This document shows positions 1-12,162 of a stretch of DNA of 64,000 nucleotides, in pieces (positions within the stretch are counted from its first letter, which is position 1; every line of letters starts with the position of its first letter). The DNA lies in the NCBI GenBank assembly GCA_973895155.1, contig OZ316897.1, forward strand, positions 17,670,001 to 17,734,000, in the 5' to 3' direction. The translations under genes were made by a program, and so were the position numbers. Below the pieces are notes generated by a model that saw only the letters and a program-made list of their open reading frames with translations, was not told the origin of the DNA and did not search any database. This stretch comes from Marsupella aquatica (lineage: Eukaryota > Marchantiophyta).

Positions 1-1403
1 GTGGATTTTAGTACTTTCTGTACTCTTAACATGCTCCTATCAGTAAACGTAGGCAAGTCCACATTACTACACATGTGTATCATGTAATTGCATGAGTATA
101 CTCTTATCCATGGCGGTATGTATTTGTTGTGCAGTGACTGTTGACATGCACTAATAAAATTTGGAGTCATTAAATCAACCCTGCATTGTTTTCGGAGAAT
201 CGTTAGAGTGGGGGTATTTGCTCCTTCCTGTGGCCAAACCCAGTAACCTTTGGGGGTGCTCTTAGGACAGAGCTCCCGAGGTACAACATACACCCACTTT
301 TTTGCGAAGGAAGTCTACAGTGAACTGTGCTTAAGTGCACCAGACATAAGTTCACTCCAAAACTTACTCAGTATGACTGGTTACTGTAAGGAGTGAATGT
401 CCACTTTGATAACAACATTTCTTATTTAGTGTAAGTAAGAGTCATGTGTCAAATCAAAGTCAGCAACCCTTGGTGGATAATTTTCCTTCACACTAGAAAA
501 CAGTTTCACACCAAGTAAATTATTACAATCTTGAAAAAACCAGCAATAAACCCAATAGAAAATCAAAACTGTAGAAACCCATTCCCCAGGAAAAACTGTT
601 AAAATCCAGCAACAAACCCAATCGAAAATGAAAACTGTGAAAACTCAACAATAAGAACTGTATTTTGTCTCCCAAGTGTAGATCCCATAACCACAAACTA
701 GTGTCTGGAAACTTTACATTGAATGGGTTGGAAATCTCAGTATCATCCATTGCAATCATGAGTTCTGTTGTGTATACTTAAGTTAAAATGTCTAGCCAGA
801 ACGTGTCGAGTTTGGAAGAAATATACCAGCGTCCTAACGAGAAATGGACCATCCAGTTTTCAGCACCTCAAGAGGTGTCTGAAGTCTTTGATTAAAAAGT
901 ACAGCCGTATCAGCAAAAAAGGGGTCCCACAGGGGGCCCACCAGTAGGTACTTAGGATCTACCTGCAAAGGATCTAAAGTGAAATGTGACTTGTTCCCAC
1001 ATGTGATGGCTATAAGCGAATCCCAGTGAGATGCTCTAAAGTTAGCACACCACAAAATCACAAATAAACATTACAAGAAGGGAAGCCAATGAATGTATAA
1101 CCCTGAATTAAAGAGGAAAATCCAACTGCACATGTGGTCTAACACACTTTTGGATAGGAAAATCATTCCACCTCATCATTTTCACCTCTTGACAGAGATC
1201 TTATTACATTCTCCCCCCCCAGTGGCCCAGTCCATGTAAAGCCAACTGTCCCGCCAACAGACACACCTGCACTGCTCTAGCGACATGTAAGATCTCTACA
1301 CTGTACCTACAAGGGAGCTCGAGTTCGCCTAGAGCCATCTGTCCCCTAACCAACGGTCCACGTTTAATCTCGGCAATAAACTAAACAAATCGGTGACGGG
1401 CAA
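1..1403. other. Upstream intergenic DNA, no gene seen
   Basis: No convincing open frame. A short tandem duplication lies at 538-578 and 604-644 (about 41 bp, 66 bp apart, few mismatches). Positions about 300-470 resemble the tandem repeat at 7729-8150: both carry a GTAAGTx-GTCATG-TCAAAT-AAA-TCAGC pattern followed by 'gtaaggagt'. A run of C at about 1212-1219 is a simple repeat. Confidence 0.5.
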
Positions 1404-2176
1404 TTGATCGGCCCCGAGCGCTTTGTAGTTTGTAAAGCTTCGCACTCAACAACTGCAGCAGCAGCAGCAGCTCCAGCCTCTCCTCTCGCCTCGCGTGGAG
1501 AACCCGCAGCCTCCCGCACAGACTTCCATCGCCGTATTAAACCAGGTGGACGCCTCCGAGAGGCTGCACATGAGGCGCGAGATCGGCGGGCGGCATCATC
1601 ATCGAGAGCTCACGCAAAAAATTAGGAGCAGTGGTCTGTTTTTCACGAAGAATCGTTCGGGCTTGGAGTGTTGTGGTTGCTGTGGGAGTCTCTCTCTTCC
1701 TTGTTGCCTCTGAGTTCTGTGAGTTTATGATCGGCGTCGGAGCGAATTTGAGCGCTTCGACATTTTGCTCGAGCTGAAGGGTATTCGTGTCGGAGTGGGT
1801 TTTGAAGCGGATTGCTGCTTTTGGTTGCGTGGAGGGAACCGGAGGATTGCCGTGGCGGGAAGGTCTCGTCATCTCGTCTGTAGCTCTGTTTCTTGGGATG
1901 GGGAGGATTTTCTGAGGCCGAGAGGTTTCGAATGAGTCGATTCCGATCGCTTCCTTCCGTCTTTGGGCTTCATTCCTGCTGGGTTATTTCGAGTCACAGA
2001 GATCAGTCTTGATTTAGAGTTGCGAACGTTTCCCGCGGAGGTTTCCAAGCACGGGCCGAGACTTGATTGATCGCCATAGGGAGTCTTGAGGAGGTCGGCT
2101 GGAGGAAATTACATTTTGATTGGTGCGGTGCCTGGAGTTCTTCTTTGTAGTGAATGTTGGCTTGACGTGAGCCGAA
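1404..2176 (+). promoter_or_regulatory. Long 5' leader of the sugar-transporter gene, with uORFs
   Basis: The GC-rich stretch before the transporter start has no other plausible gene and is probably its transcribed leader, although I cannot fix the transcription start. It carries a (CAG)5 run at 1456-1470. A 26-codon upstream ORF runs from 1932 to 2012. A minimal three-codon upstream ORF (2154-2165) ends 11 nt before the main ATG at 2177. Upstream ORFs this close to a main start commonly lower its translation. Whether these act is inference. Confidence 0.45.
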
Positions 2177-5100
2177 ATGAAGGGTGCAAGATTAGTTGCG
2201 GCAGCCGCAGCTCTAGCAAATCTGCTTCAAGGATGGGACAACGCTGCAGTTGCAGGTAAATATGTCTGTGATGTTCCCCCTTCTCCGAGCCATTGTTGTG
2301 GCTGTCGGAAAGGAAAGTCAGTGTGGAAACTAGTGTGGCTGCAAGACGATAGCTATATCAATCAGTTCTCTTTAGATTGTAGGCAGTGTTTTCCTCCGTC
2401 GGTTGGATGTCTTTGACTCTATCATATAGGTGAGATATCGGTTCAGGGTAGCGAATTGTTCTGTGTGCGCTTAACTCTAACCCAATACTGGTGACATTGG
2501 AACCGCAGTGTTCTCTTCAATTGAATCTAACTGCGAAATGTAGCATGCATTTGCATCGGATTTGTTACTGACTTTGTGTCATGTTCACAACTCCCTTAAA
2601 TCAGATTTTACGAAAAATGGATGTCTTTACCCTGTTTCATCAATTGTTGAAAATTTCCTCGCCACGTCTTACAGGATACTTTATGTAACATTAATTCTTG
2701 CAACTGTAGCTCAATTCGAGCTCACGCAGGGGTCAACCTCCAGCAATCGATCCTGATATGTTGTTTGGTTTCGCTGTGTCCAGGAGCATTGCTGTATCTT
2801 AGAGTGGAATTCCATTTGGATGAGAATCCCACTCTGGAAGGGTTAGTGGTTGCAGCGACCCTAATTGGAGCTGTTGTAAGTACAGCTATTGCAGGGCCAG
2901 CGGCAGATTCATTGGGGCGACGGTTCATGTTGACAGTTTCCGGCTGTTTGTATGCCATCGCAGCCGCTATTATGGTGTGGTCTCCGTCGATATACATTCT
3001 CATATTCGGACGCTTCGTAGTGGGTGCTGCCATCGGATTAGCTGCCACGATCGTACCCATTCTCATATCCGAGTCCGCTCCCACCGAGATCCGTGGACAG
3101 CTGGCTACTCTGCCTCAGTTGATGGGTTCATCTGGGCTTTTCTTCGCTTACTGCTTTGTGTTCGGACTGTCACTCCTTGCAAATCCTAGCTGGAGACTAA
3201 TTCTGGGAGTCATATTCCTTCCCGCAGTTTTCTATCTGGGCTTGTGTTTGTTGTATCTGCCAGAGTCGCCTAGATGGCTTGTGAGTAAGGGTCGTATGCT
3301 TGAAGCTAAAGTGGTGCTTCAAGGTCTCCGAGGTCAGGAGGACGTTTCAGGTGCATACAATTTCCCCTCCCCAGTCCGTTTAATGAGTTGAAGCTCATAA
3401 GCTCAGAAGTTCAATTTTGCCATTTAAATGATCGGCAGAATCTTGGGCTCCAATTCATGGATCGATGTATCACAAAAGTCGTTCGGGAAAGATCTCATTC
3501 ACCGGCCTAGTTTTATTCGGAGCTGGCAAATTATTGGCTTGGATTACCTTTTGGTGTATTGTGAATCTTAGGAAGGCTTTACCGAGAATGCCCTCCAGAC
3601 CTTAAGATTTCTTACAGTGTTTCTTTTGTATTTCAGCTGAACTTGCTCTCTTAGTTGAAGGGTTGGGAGTTGGAGTGGACACATCAGTGGAAGAATGGCT
3701 GGTCAAACCAGCTGAGAGGTCGGATATGTTGGATCCCACAAATGTGGAAGATGGTCAGATTACACTCTTCGGACCCGGTGGTCCAGATGAGGATTTAACC
3801 TGGATTGCAGAACCTATCAAGGCTGAGTCCGGTCGTAACCTACTTTCAAGGCGCGACAGCACAGAGAGTCACAACATGTCTCTCGTTGATAACATGGTGT
3901 CGCTCATGGGTAGCCTTCACCCGGCCACCGACATTGACTTCGACAATGATGACTTGAATGATGAGTTTGATAGGAGAAATCATTTACTGGGCGATGAAGA
4001 AGCAGGTCTGGATGTCAACGATTACACATCTGAAGACAATCATGAGCCTGGCATTGTGGGAGACTTGGACGAGGCTCATTTGAACAGTCCTCTGTTGCAG
4101 AACCTGTCCAGCAAGCACGACGTGTTCTCCCGGAGAAACTCGTCAACCTTTTCTCGAGGGAACTCCTTCCGGGGTCTATCCAGGAAGTCAAGTTCCAGAA
4201 CAGTTGATGGAATGTTTGGAGAAACTGTCAGCAGTGTTGGAATTGGAGGTGGTTGGCAAATGGCGTGGCGTATGGACGGTGAAAATTACGAGAGGGTTTA
4301 TCTACTGCAAGAAGGGCCGGATACCTCTAAATACGCATCCCACATGTCTCTACCGGGCGTTGGCGGTGGCTCAACTTTTGGAGTGGATGGCGATGCCTTC
4401 CAAGCTGTTGCTTTAATCGGCCCATCAGTCCAGTTCAACAAGGACATTGCGCTTCAGGACGCCGTGGGTCCGGCTATGGTTCACCCTTCTGAGACTGCCA
4501 CAAGAGGACCTGCCTGGTCGGATCTAGCGGACGTCGGAGTGAAGAGAGCACTTGTCGTTGGTTGCGGCCTGCAATTTCTTCAGCAGGTACTGCAGTCCAT
4601 CTCCATAGCAAGAACCTATCCAAGTTTCACTTGCCATTTTTAATGAGATTGAGTGCCTTTGTTCCCATTGCTAATCCGATCCTCTTGCCTTCTTCAGTTC
4701 TGTGGTATAAATGCAGTGCTGTACTTCACTCCTCAAATACTGCAGCAGTCTGGGGCTGACTCCATGGCCGCGAGCCTCGGATTGACTTCGGATTCAGTAT
4801 CGATTTTGGCCAGTGCCGTCACCTGTTTCATGATGCTTCCGTGCATATTTGTAGCGATGTGGCTCATGGATCGAGCAGGGCGAAGGTATGTATCTTTTTG
4901 GAAACCATTTTGTGAATTGTTGGAGTTGGCCAGCTCTGTCAAGATGTTTTCAAGTTTATTTAGGAATTTTATATGTCATGCATGTATCCTCTGTTTAGAA
5001 TGGAACGTCCTCTTTAGAGCATCGTGAAGTCGATGCCATTCAATAATAATTCTTTGAATCACTTTTTCTGAATTTGTGCAGGCAACTTCTGTTGACCACT

Positions 5101-5574
5101 TTACCCATCCTGGGATCAGCTTTGGTGGTGGTTGTACTTGTGAATAGCTTTGTGGGACCGGGCGTTTTTCAAGCTGTGGCGTCCTTCCTTGGTGTTTCCG
5201 TGTTTATCTGCTCCTTTGTTACGGGTTTCGGGCCAATCCCCAACATTTTGTGCTCAGAAATTTTTCCCACCAGAGTACGTGGTCTTGCGATCGGTATTAC
5301 CTCCGGTACAATGTGGGTGTGCAATGTGATTGTGTCTTACGCTTTTCCCGTTGCCAACGCCAAGTTTGGGCTTGTTGGGGTCTTCCTCTTTTTCGCAATC
5401 ATGAGCGCGATAGCGTGGGTGTTCGTGTTCATCAAAGTACCGGAGACTAAAGGCTTGCCCTTGGAAATTATCTGCGAGTTCTTTGCCATGTCTGGGCAGA
5501 ATCACTCTCACGATGCCCACGGAGTCAAGAAGCCTCTGCTTCAGGATACACATAATCCATTAAAAAAGGTTTAA
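2177..5574 (+). CDS. TST: Tonoplast sugar transporter (TST/TMT family, MFS)
   Basis: Five exons: 2177-2255, 2784-3350, 3637-4586, 4698-4885, 5082-5574. All introns are GT-AG and the joined frame gives about 758 residues, close to the roughly 730-740 of Arabidopsis TMT/TST proteins. The start MKGARLVA matches the family start MKGA.LVA. Sugar-porter signatures are in order: LGRR after helix 2, PESPRWLV at the end of the first half, QQFCGINAVLYFTP at the exon 3/4 junction, MDRAGRR, GPIPNILCSEIFPTRVRG and PETKGLPLE. Between helices 6 and 7 sits the very large acidic, Ser-rich loop that defines this subfamily, almost all in exon 3 (RRDSTESHN, and GIGGGWQMAWR near its end). Family members load hexoses and sucrose into the vacuole by proton antiport at the tonoplast, and the loop is a phosphorylation target. 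Function here is inferred from homology. Exon 1 is short (26 codons). Confidence 0.95.
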
Positions 5575-7500
5575 CGGGTGGAAAATCCTTGTAAATCTCT
5601 CCGAAAAGACTGTTGGGTTTTATCTGCTGGAAGTGGCTGGCATTCAACAGTTCCATCCGTTTTGGCCATGGTAATCGGCTGGACAACTCAAGCTGCAGAA
5701 GACAGGATTCAATGACATCGTGATCATGTCGAGCCGTTGATCGAACAACCTTTCTGGGTTCTGTACAAGAGAAGGCTTCGTCTGGTTAAAATTTGAGTAG
5801 CAGCTTTACGTGAGACGCAGATCTATTTCTCGGGACAACAATTGAAGACGCGGAAGAGATTGTTAACCCTGCCAGAAATAAGATGGATTTACTGAACTGG
5901 GTGTTTAGCCTGGTTATCTTCAATAGTGAGGAACAGTTAATGGTGGACCTCGTGAGCAGCTTTTGGAAGAAAATATCCTCTCTAGGTGAGGTATGAACAG
6001 GAGTAGGTGGTATTCACCCGACTATCAGCGGAAGTATGAAAATTGCTGTTACTACCTGATGGTAATCGACAGAAGTGATCTACTGTACCTTTTAGACCCG
6101 GAGAAGGTTTAACGCACTGGTGGGCGCGCAAGTTTTTGTGTGCACATTTCAGCAGGTAGGTTTTCATCAACAGCAGGTAGGTTTTCATCAACAAGTCATG
6201 GCTGCTTGTTGGGACATCCTATTGCCGTGTAGAATGTAACTTCGATGTATGACTATCTTCGCAATTGAATTGAAGATAGCAAAGAACTTCGACTAGACTA
6301 CTTTTAATGATTAGAAGTTTCCTCGACCTACCCGATCAATTTGGTGTCCCGACAAGAGTAGAATTTAATTTCAGTCTGGAAACTCTACAACGGAGTTTCC
6401 CAAGTGTAAACAGTGCTTCGATTGATGAATAGGAAATTTAGACAGGAAGATGTATTGAAACTGTCATCCTTACATAGCACTCCTCGGATGTATGGTGCCT
6501 TTCTAGATTATTTTGTGGTTTCTTCCAAAATCTTTCAATTTGTCAGGGGAAAGGTTGTCGTTACATTACGGCACATACTGTCTAATCACTCTGCAATTCC
6601 ACTTGAAAGCAACGATTGTGCCATCGTTGCTGAAATATTGTGTGGCATTCGTAGCGCTGAATGTCCAAAAGTAACAATCACACCCACTGTTGGCAACTCG
6701 TTGAGAGCTTACATGACTGCCAAAGCATGTCCAAAAGTCGTTTCAGTGTCGGCAGTTCTTTGAGAGGTCACATGACTACCAAAGCTGTGTGTTAAGTTCA
6801 CTTGCTGTGTGTCCTGGTCACGGCATTTGATCAGCCTCATTGCACGGAAATCTCTCGTCAAAGCTCTTCTCTACATGTGATCAGCATCTCCACTGCAATG
6901 CTCTTCACGACATGTGATCAGCCTCACTGGACAATAATCTGTCTCCAATGCTCTTCTCTCCATGTAATCAGCATCACCGCACGGAAAATTCTCGTTACTA
7001 TGGATACGACGGAAGTAGCAGCAATGATGACTGACGGAGGCGAGTATCTAAAACAAACGTACAGTCTCACGACATGGCTCACGTCGTGCTCCAGATGGTC
7101 ACTTTAATTAGTAAAGAACTTTTGCGACCCTGAAAAAAAACGCTTACCTCATGGAAAGGAAAAGAGCAGGCATAAACACAACAGAAGGCATATACCTCCC
7201 AGCAACTTTTGCATGCATGCAAAGCGACAGGCACAGGTTTTTGGAATGTTGGCGTCACCTTGGATTCTGAGGACCACAAATTGACCACATGGCAACTGCA
7301 ATTGGAGTACTCTGGATGCGTGATTGGACATTCGTCATTGCAGTAGGCCCCATAAAGATGGGCAATAAGAATCAGAGTCCTGTCCGAGAGCAGGAGTACC
7401 GACCTGCAATCACCTCAGGTTCTTCCTGCAATTCTGGAGACGTGTTGGTAGACCGCATAATCGTCATTCTGCCACCTGACTTTGTTCATCTAGGGGGGAC
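5575..7500. other. 3' flank of the transporter and repeat-rich intergenic DNA
   Basis: The first few hundred bases are probably the transporter 3' UTR. No gene is supported. Visible repeats: a perfect 21-bp tandem duplication at 6150-6191; two diverged copies of about 60-68 bp at 6659-6726 and 6727-6785 sharing 'atgtccaaaag' and 'acatgact.ccaaagc'; and about four units of 37-50 bp at 6824-6994 built on 'catgtgatcagc' and 'gctcttctct'. Confidence 0.5.
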
Positions 7501-7505
7501 TCTTT

Positions 7506-7715
7506 GGCTTGTCCTACTTTGGGACCATGCCCTTTATTGGTTTGCTGTGCCCTTGCGTTTGGAACGTTGCCCGTTGCTTCGAATTTGGGACCTTTTGTGG
7601 CGTTTTTGTCGTTTGGTGCTTTGCCCTTAGGTTTGGGACACTGCTCTTTATTGGGTTGGTTTGCCTTAGGGCCCTTATATGGCGTTTTTGTCTCATGGTA
7701 CTGTGCCTTCTCGAA
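7506..7715. repeat. Diverged ~110-bp tandem duplication
   Basis: Two halves share 'gggac', 'ctttattggtttg', 'ttgccttagg/tgcccttgcg' and 'tatggcgtttttgtc/tgtggcgtttttgtc'. The absence of stops makes several small open frames on both strands here; I treat them as a by-product of the repeat. Confidence 0.45.
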
Positions 7716-7728
7716 AGCACACTTTTAA

Positions 7729-8150
7729 GTTTACTAGGTTTGGTTAGAGTAAAAAGCCGATATCCAGTCATTACCCAGTCTGACAACATCCTTCTTTTAG
7801 TTCACTGTAAGTGGTTGGTCATGGTCAAATGAAACTCAGCCCCAATGTAAGGAGTAAATAAACACTTTAGAGCATCTCCAACGTTTATTAGGTTTGGTTA
7901 GTGTAAGGAGTAGATACCCAGTATGCCAGGATCCTTCCTTTAGTTCACTGTAAGCTGTGGTAGTCAGCGTCAAATGGACCTCAGCCCCAATGTAAGAAAT
8001 AGATAGACACTCTAGAGCATCTTTAAGTTTACTACGTTTGGTTAGTGTAAGGAGTTGGTACCCAGTATGCTTTCAGTTTACTATAAGTGGTAGTCATGGT
8101 CAGATGAAACTCGGCCCCCAGTGTAAGGAGTTAATACCAACTCTGACTAT
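7729..8150. repeat. Three tandem copies of a ~145-bp unit
   Basis: Units start at about 7729, 7883 and 8027. Each holds 'gtttactaggtttggttagtgtaa', then 'ttcactgtaag', 'gtcatggtcaaatg', 'ctcagccccaatgtaagg' and 'ctttagagcatct'. The second unit is preceded by 'agagcatctccaac', a string also known from the ends of plant MITEs, so the array may derive from a transposable element. A diverged single copy may lie at about 300-470. Confidence 0.6.
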
Positions 8151-11100
8151 TAGATAAGCTAGCCAGAAGTGCCACACATCACATCCATGAGGGGGTCTCA
8201 AACCTCAAAAGTTGATGTACCAGGTTACTAATAGTTAAAGTTGGATTCATAATTACAAAATTCATAATCCATAAGTTTTTGGAGGAACCTTAAATAATCA
8301 CCATATATTACAATACCCTATCCCCCCCCCTCAAAAAACTAAATAATTCTTTCAACCCTTCATAAAAAAGCTGGTTTTTTAATGTCATAATCATCCACAC
8401 ATTGCCAAAAAACTCTCCCATAGCTCAATCAGCTTTATTGTCATTTACACTATCTATCTTGAACCTGCCATATAGAAGACATGCCAAAAAAAAAAACCCC
8501 TTCTATCTCGAACCTGCCAGCACCAGCCTGAGATGAGAAAAATTTAAAAATCAGTTTGTTAAAAGATCTTTGAATATGAATAAAACATGAAAATGTTTAT
8601 ATTTATTTAAATATTGAGAATTAACTCAAATAGAAAGAACTAAAACAAAAACACTTTGCAGTTGTGCTTATTCTGCGATGTGGGGCATTCCCAATCCTTT
8701 ATGTTTATCCTTGAGAAAATGACCACAACGACACATAAAATGCCTGAATACTTTTCTTTTTTGTCCCTCCTCGATCTCTAGCTTTGCATTGCCTGAACAT
8801 CGTTCTCTTTGCATGGTCTAAACATCCTTCCCTCTCTTGGACATTTTCTGTGCAACTCACAGACATCACGCTTGTATGCCATAATATTATGAATGATCTC
8901 ACCCTGACCAGACGTCGCTGTAGAGGTTAAATAGACAGTGATAACAGCTAAAAATAATTATGTACACAACCCTATCAGCCCCTCTGTGAACAAAGTTATG
9001 GCCAATTTCTTTGTGGCAACATTAAAACCATCACCTGTAATTGTGACACCTTTCTGGAGGTGTATTTCTAATACCAATACTTCTTGTCCATTGTGTGCTT
9101 CTCCATCTTTCTCCCTGGGGTGGACCACAATAGGCTCAACTAATCTGCACTGAGCTCATACTGTTTTGACAATACATTCTGACAATAGGCTCCGTGGTGA
9201 TCACAGGAGACTTGAGCTATATAATACCTAGAATTCATATTATTTCGACAACAAGTTCAGCCAATTACACTAGATTAGGATGCGGGTATATTTGACAGTG
9301 TAACAGAATGTACCTTCGACGGTATTGTACTTCCCTTCAACCTCATGACCACTTTATTTTACCCTTGAATATTATTTTATTTTCAATTGAGTAACTGGGT
9401 TTTGTCATTCCGTCAGTCATCAACTATAGTCCAATACTGAACTGGAGATTGTTCTCCAATCCCCATTCACTCTCCCATAGCTCAATCAGCATCATTCTCA
9501 TTTACTCTATCCTGCCCCGTGGCTCTCCTGCTCCGTGTGTTGTCCCGTAGTCAATTTATGCTCAAACGCTCTCAAAAGAGTAAGCTACGGCAGCATTCCC
9601 AAGAGAGGGGGCGCAACCACGTCTGGATACCCGCAGATCTGTTCGGATCGAACAACAGCGGAAATATCAAGAGCCGCCAACGAGCACTGATTGTCTGATA
9701 GATTTCTCACGGTCCAACGAACCTTGACTCCTCCATTGAGAACTGTCATGATCGTCTGCTGATCTGAGTTGGCCTGGACAGTCATGATTCATCTGCTGGT
9801 GTGCAGCGGGTTGGTCGACTGGTTGGAGACATATAGCATGCGATATTAATATATGTACAGCTCCAAACTTATTTCAGTTGATGCCTTGACATTTGATTTT
9901 CCCAGTTTGAAATGAAGAATCTAGGTACACGAGACTCCGACGTGTACGTAGTGAGACCATATTGACAGAAAGCTGGGAACAAAGAAATGTGACGGATATT
10001 ACTGACTATGTGCGGGACCTACGCGAGACCATGACTAGAGGGATGAAGCTCAAACAAAATGAAGATAACTCTCGTCATCATATCGTCTTGACGGCCGGCT
10101 ATATTAAGAGGTTAGACAGTTCTGAATATATCAGAACGAGCCTGCTTTTATCACTCGATCATCAGTTGATCGACGATAATACAACAATAAATTATGGAGA
10201 TTCAGAGGGCCATGGACCGAGATTGAATATATCGAGGATTGTAGGCAATTCTCAACTGGACGTATTTAGAAGAAATTAACCCATCAATCACTATCCCTCT
10301 GGAAAGAATGAATAGATGAATCCGGACAATTTGTTCCATAGCTCTTCGATTTACGAGGGAATCACGTAGTACGTAGCTTTATATCCACAGTTGTTTGTTA
10401 AGAGCACGGTGACCACGGTGATGACCAAGTGGATCATCTCTGCGACTTTTGCCAATACAATTGTCGGAGTAAACGGCGAAGCTCCATGAGTAATCGCCGT
10501 CGTAGCCACAAAGCCTCTTAATTTGCAAGTTAGGGAGTAAGCAACGTACTCGGCCTCAGTACGTGGAGGACGTGGCGATAACAGGTTGCTCATGCCCACT
10601 GCTAATGCTTTCTTGGTCTCGTTGTGTTACCCTAACACTAAGCAGTGCTGCTGTGGAGTGTTTGTGAGGCCAAGCTGTAGACTGCTTCGATCCGCTGCCT
10701 CCCTCTAGACCCTCGGACCCAAATCTTGCTCGGTGTTAAGAAGGATTTGTTTGTCAAGCAGTTCTTGGATGGTGCCAGGCGATCCGAGAAGGACATGGGT
10801 CCTAAGGCAACAGAAGACATGAGTAATTGGCCAATACCTGTTGAATTACTCCCAAAAATACTACAACCAGTACTCTTCCAAAACTCACTAAGCACCTATC
10901 AACAAATCCAATGTAGACTCTCTCTTAGCTAAGAGTTCAGGTCATATAGAGGGAATTGCCGAGTATCCGCACCTGTCAATTGCCATAGAGGGAATTGCCT
11001 CAGACTATCCGCCCCTGTCAAGGCCATTCGCATGCAGGAAGTTATCGGGTAGTGGAGAGAACGGCCCACGGACATGAAATGGCCTGTGAACTACCATGAA

Positions 11101-12014
11101 GCCCACCCCATACTACACATCGAAGTTCTGGCACGTCTGCAATTCCAGTTCCCCGAGAGAGGAGACAGGAAATAGCCAAGTGTGTCGATCTCCTCATGAG
11201 GCATGCAATGCCCAAGTCAGTTTGATACAGCGCATTGAAGCCGGCGGGATGGTGCCTGCTTCTAGACTATATTATGTCAGCCCGGCATTGAATTTCAGTA
11301 GGCCGATAGGACGCCTAGTCTGATGGCTGGGTGCAACGGATCATCGAAAATTACAAGATGCTCTTATAAATCTATCTATTAGTGAGCCCTGATTGCGCTT
11401 GTAAAAAATGTAATACAACTGCAATTTCGGCATGAAATTTCAAGGAAGAGTACTCCATTGCAGTAAACAACGGCTTGCTATTGGGTGCACTTATGTTGAG
11501 GTTACTTTAAACCCTAATTCCTAAATCAAGAGTTCCAGCCCCCTGAACCCTAAATCTGGTCTGTGCTAGCTCTTTAAACCGTAAATCAAGTCTGTGCTAG
11601 CCATGCATAACATGGACATAAAATGATGCATGCGTCCGACTGGGTCTACGGTACAGGGTTTATTTTTTATTTTGAATGTATGGAGTAGTGACTAACCGTG
11701 CTAAATATGAATAGTGAAATAGTTCCTAAGTGTCAGCCAAATCTAACGGTCCACCTGTGGTAACACAAGCCCGATCTAACTAGTCTAGGAAATTAAAACA
11801 CCTAAGTTGCAATAATTTAAGAATCCTCTTAGCACCACTTTCAACAACCTTGTGACTTGTAGGATTGTTGACTTGTTGTACTGAATTTCAGCAGATAAAC
11901 ACATAAAATTTTCTCTAAGCTTCCCTTTGAACTCTATACTGACTAATGATGGGTTCTTTCTCTCTGCGTAGGTTCACTTTGAACTGACTAATGATGGGGT
12001 TCGTCTTAGAGGCA
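8151..12014. other. Gene-free, AT-rich repeat-bearing interval
   Basis: No supported gene. The string 'actctcccatagctcaatcagc' occurs at about 8411-8432 and again at about 9468-9490, each followed by related 'attctcatttac.ctatc' sequence, so it is a dispersed repeat pair. A 38-bp unit ('catagagggaattgcc...gtatccgc.cctgtcaa') is duplicated at about 10945-11020. Small open frames at 9585-9785 (-) and 9962-10279 (+) match no family I know. A possible Copia relic is listed separately. Confidence 0.45.
10351..10620 (-). mobile_element. Possible Copia-type retrotransposon relic (RNase H tail)
   Basis: On the minus strand an open stretch of about 80 codons contains LSPRPPRTEAEYVAYSLTCK. It resembles the Copia RNase H signature (S-T-x-AEYxAxS followed by an Ala/Cys-K/E segment). 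Nothing else of a polyprotein can be read intact around it and no LTR was seen. If correct, it is an old fragment. The match is short, so chance resemblance is possible. Confidence 0.3.
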
Positions 12015-12023
12015 CTATTTAAG
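12015..12023 (+). promoter_or_regulatory. Candidate TATA box of the Ser/Asp/Tyr-repeat gene
   Basis: The sequence ctatttaag lies about 145 bp before the start codon at 12163, a normal TATA position for a leader of roughly 110 nt. A direct duplication ('gaact...gactaatgatgggttc') sits just upstream at about 11930-12002. Confidence 0.4.
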
Positions 12024-12162
12024 GGCATGAACATCCCCTTTAGCTTCGTTCAGTCTGACATGTGTTGCTTGACTGTGGCTCTATCGTTTTACAAGCTAAG
12101 TATCTCGTGCCTGCTTCAGCTTGTCGTCAGCTCCTCGGTCTTGAATTGCCTTGTGTACCAAG

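Noticed and set aside
9585-9785. Minus-strand 66-codon frame faintly like a small secreted TPD1-type protein
   Set aside because: It lacks the expected cysteine pattern and signal peptide; resemblance too weak to claim.
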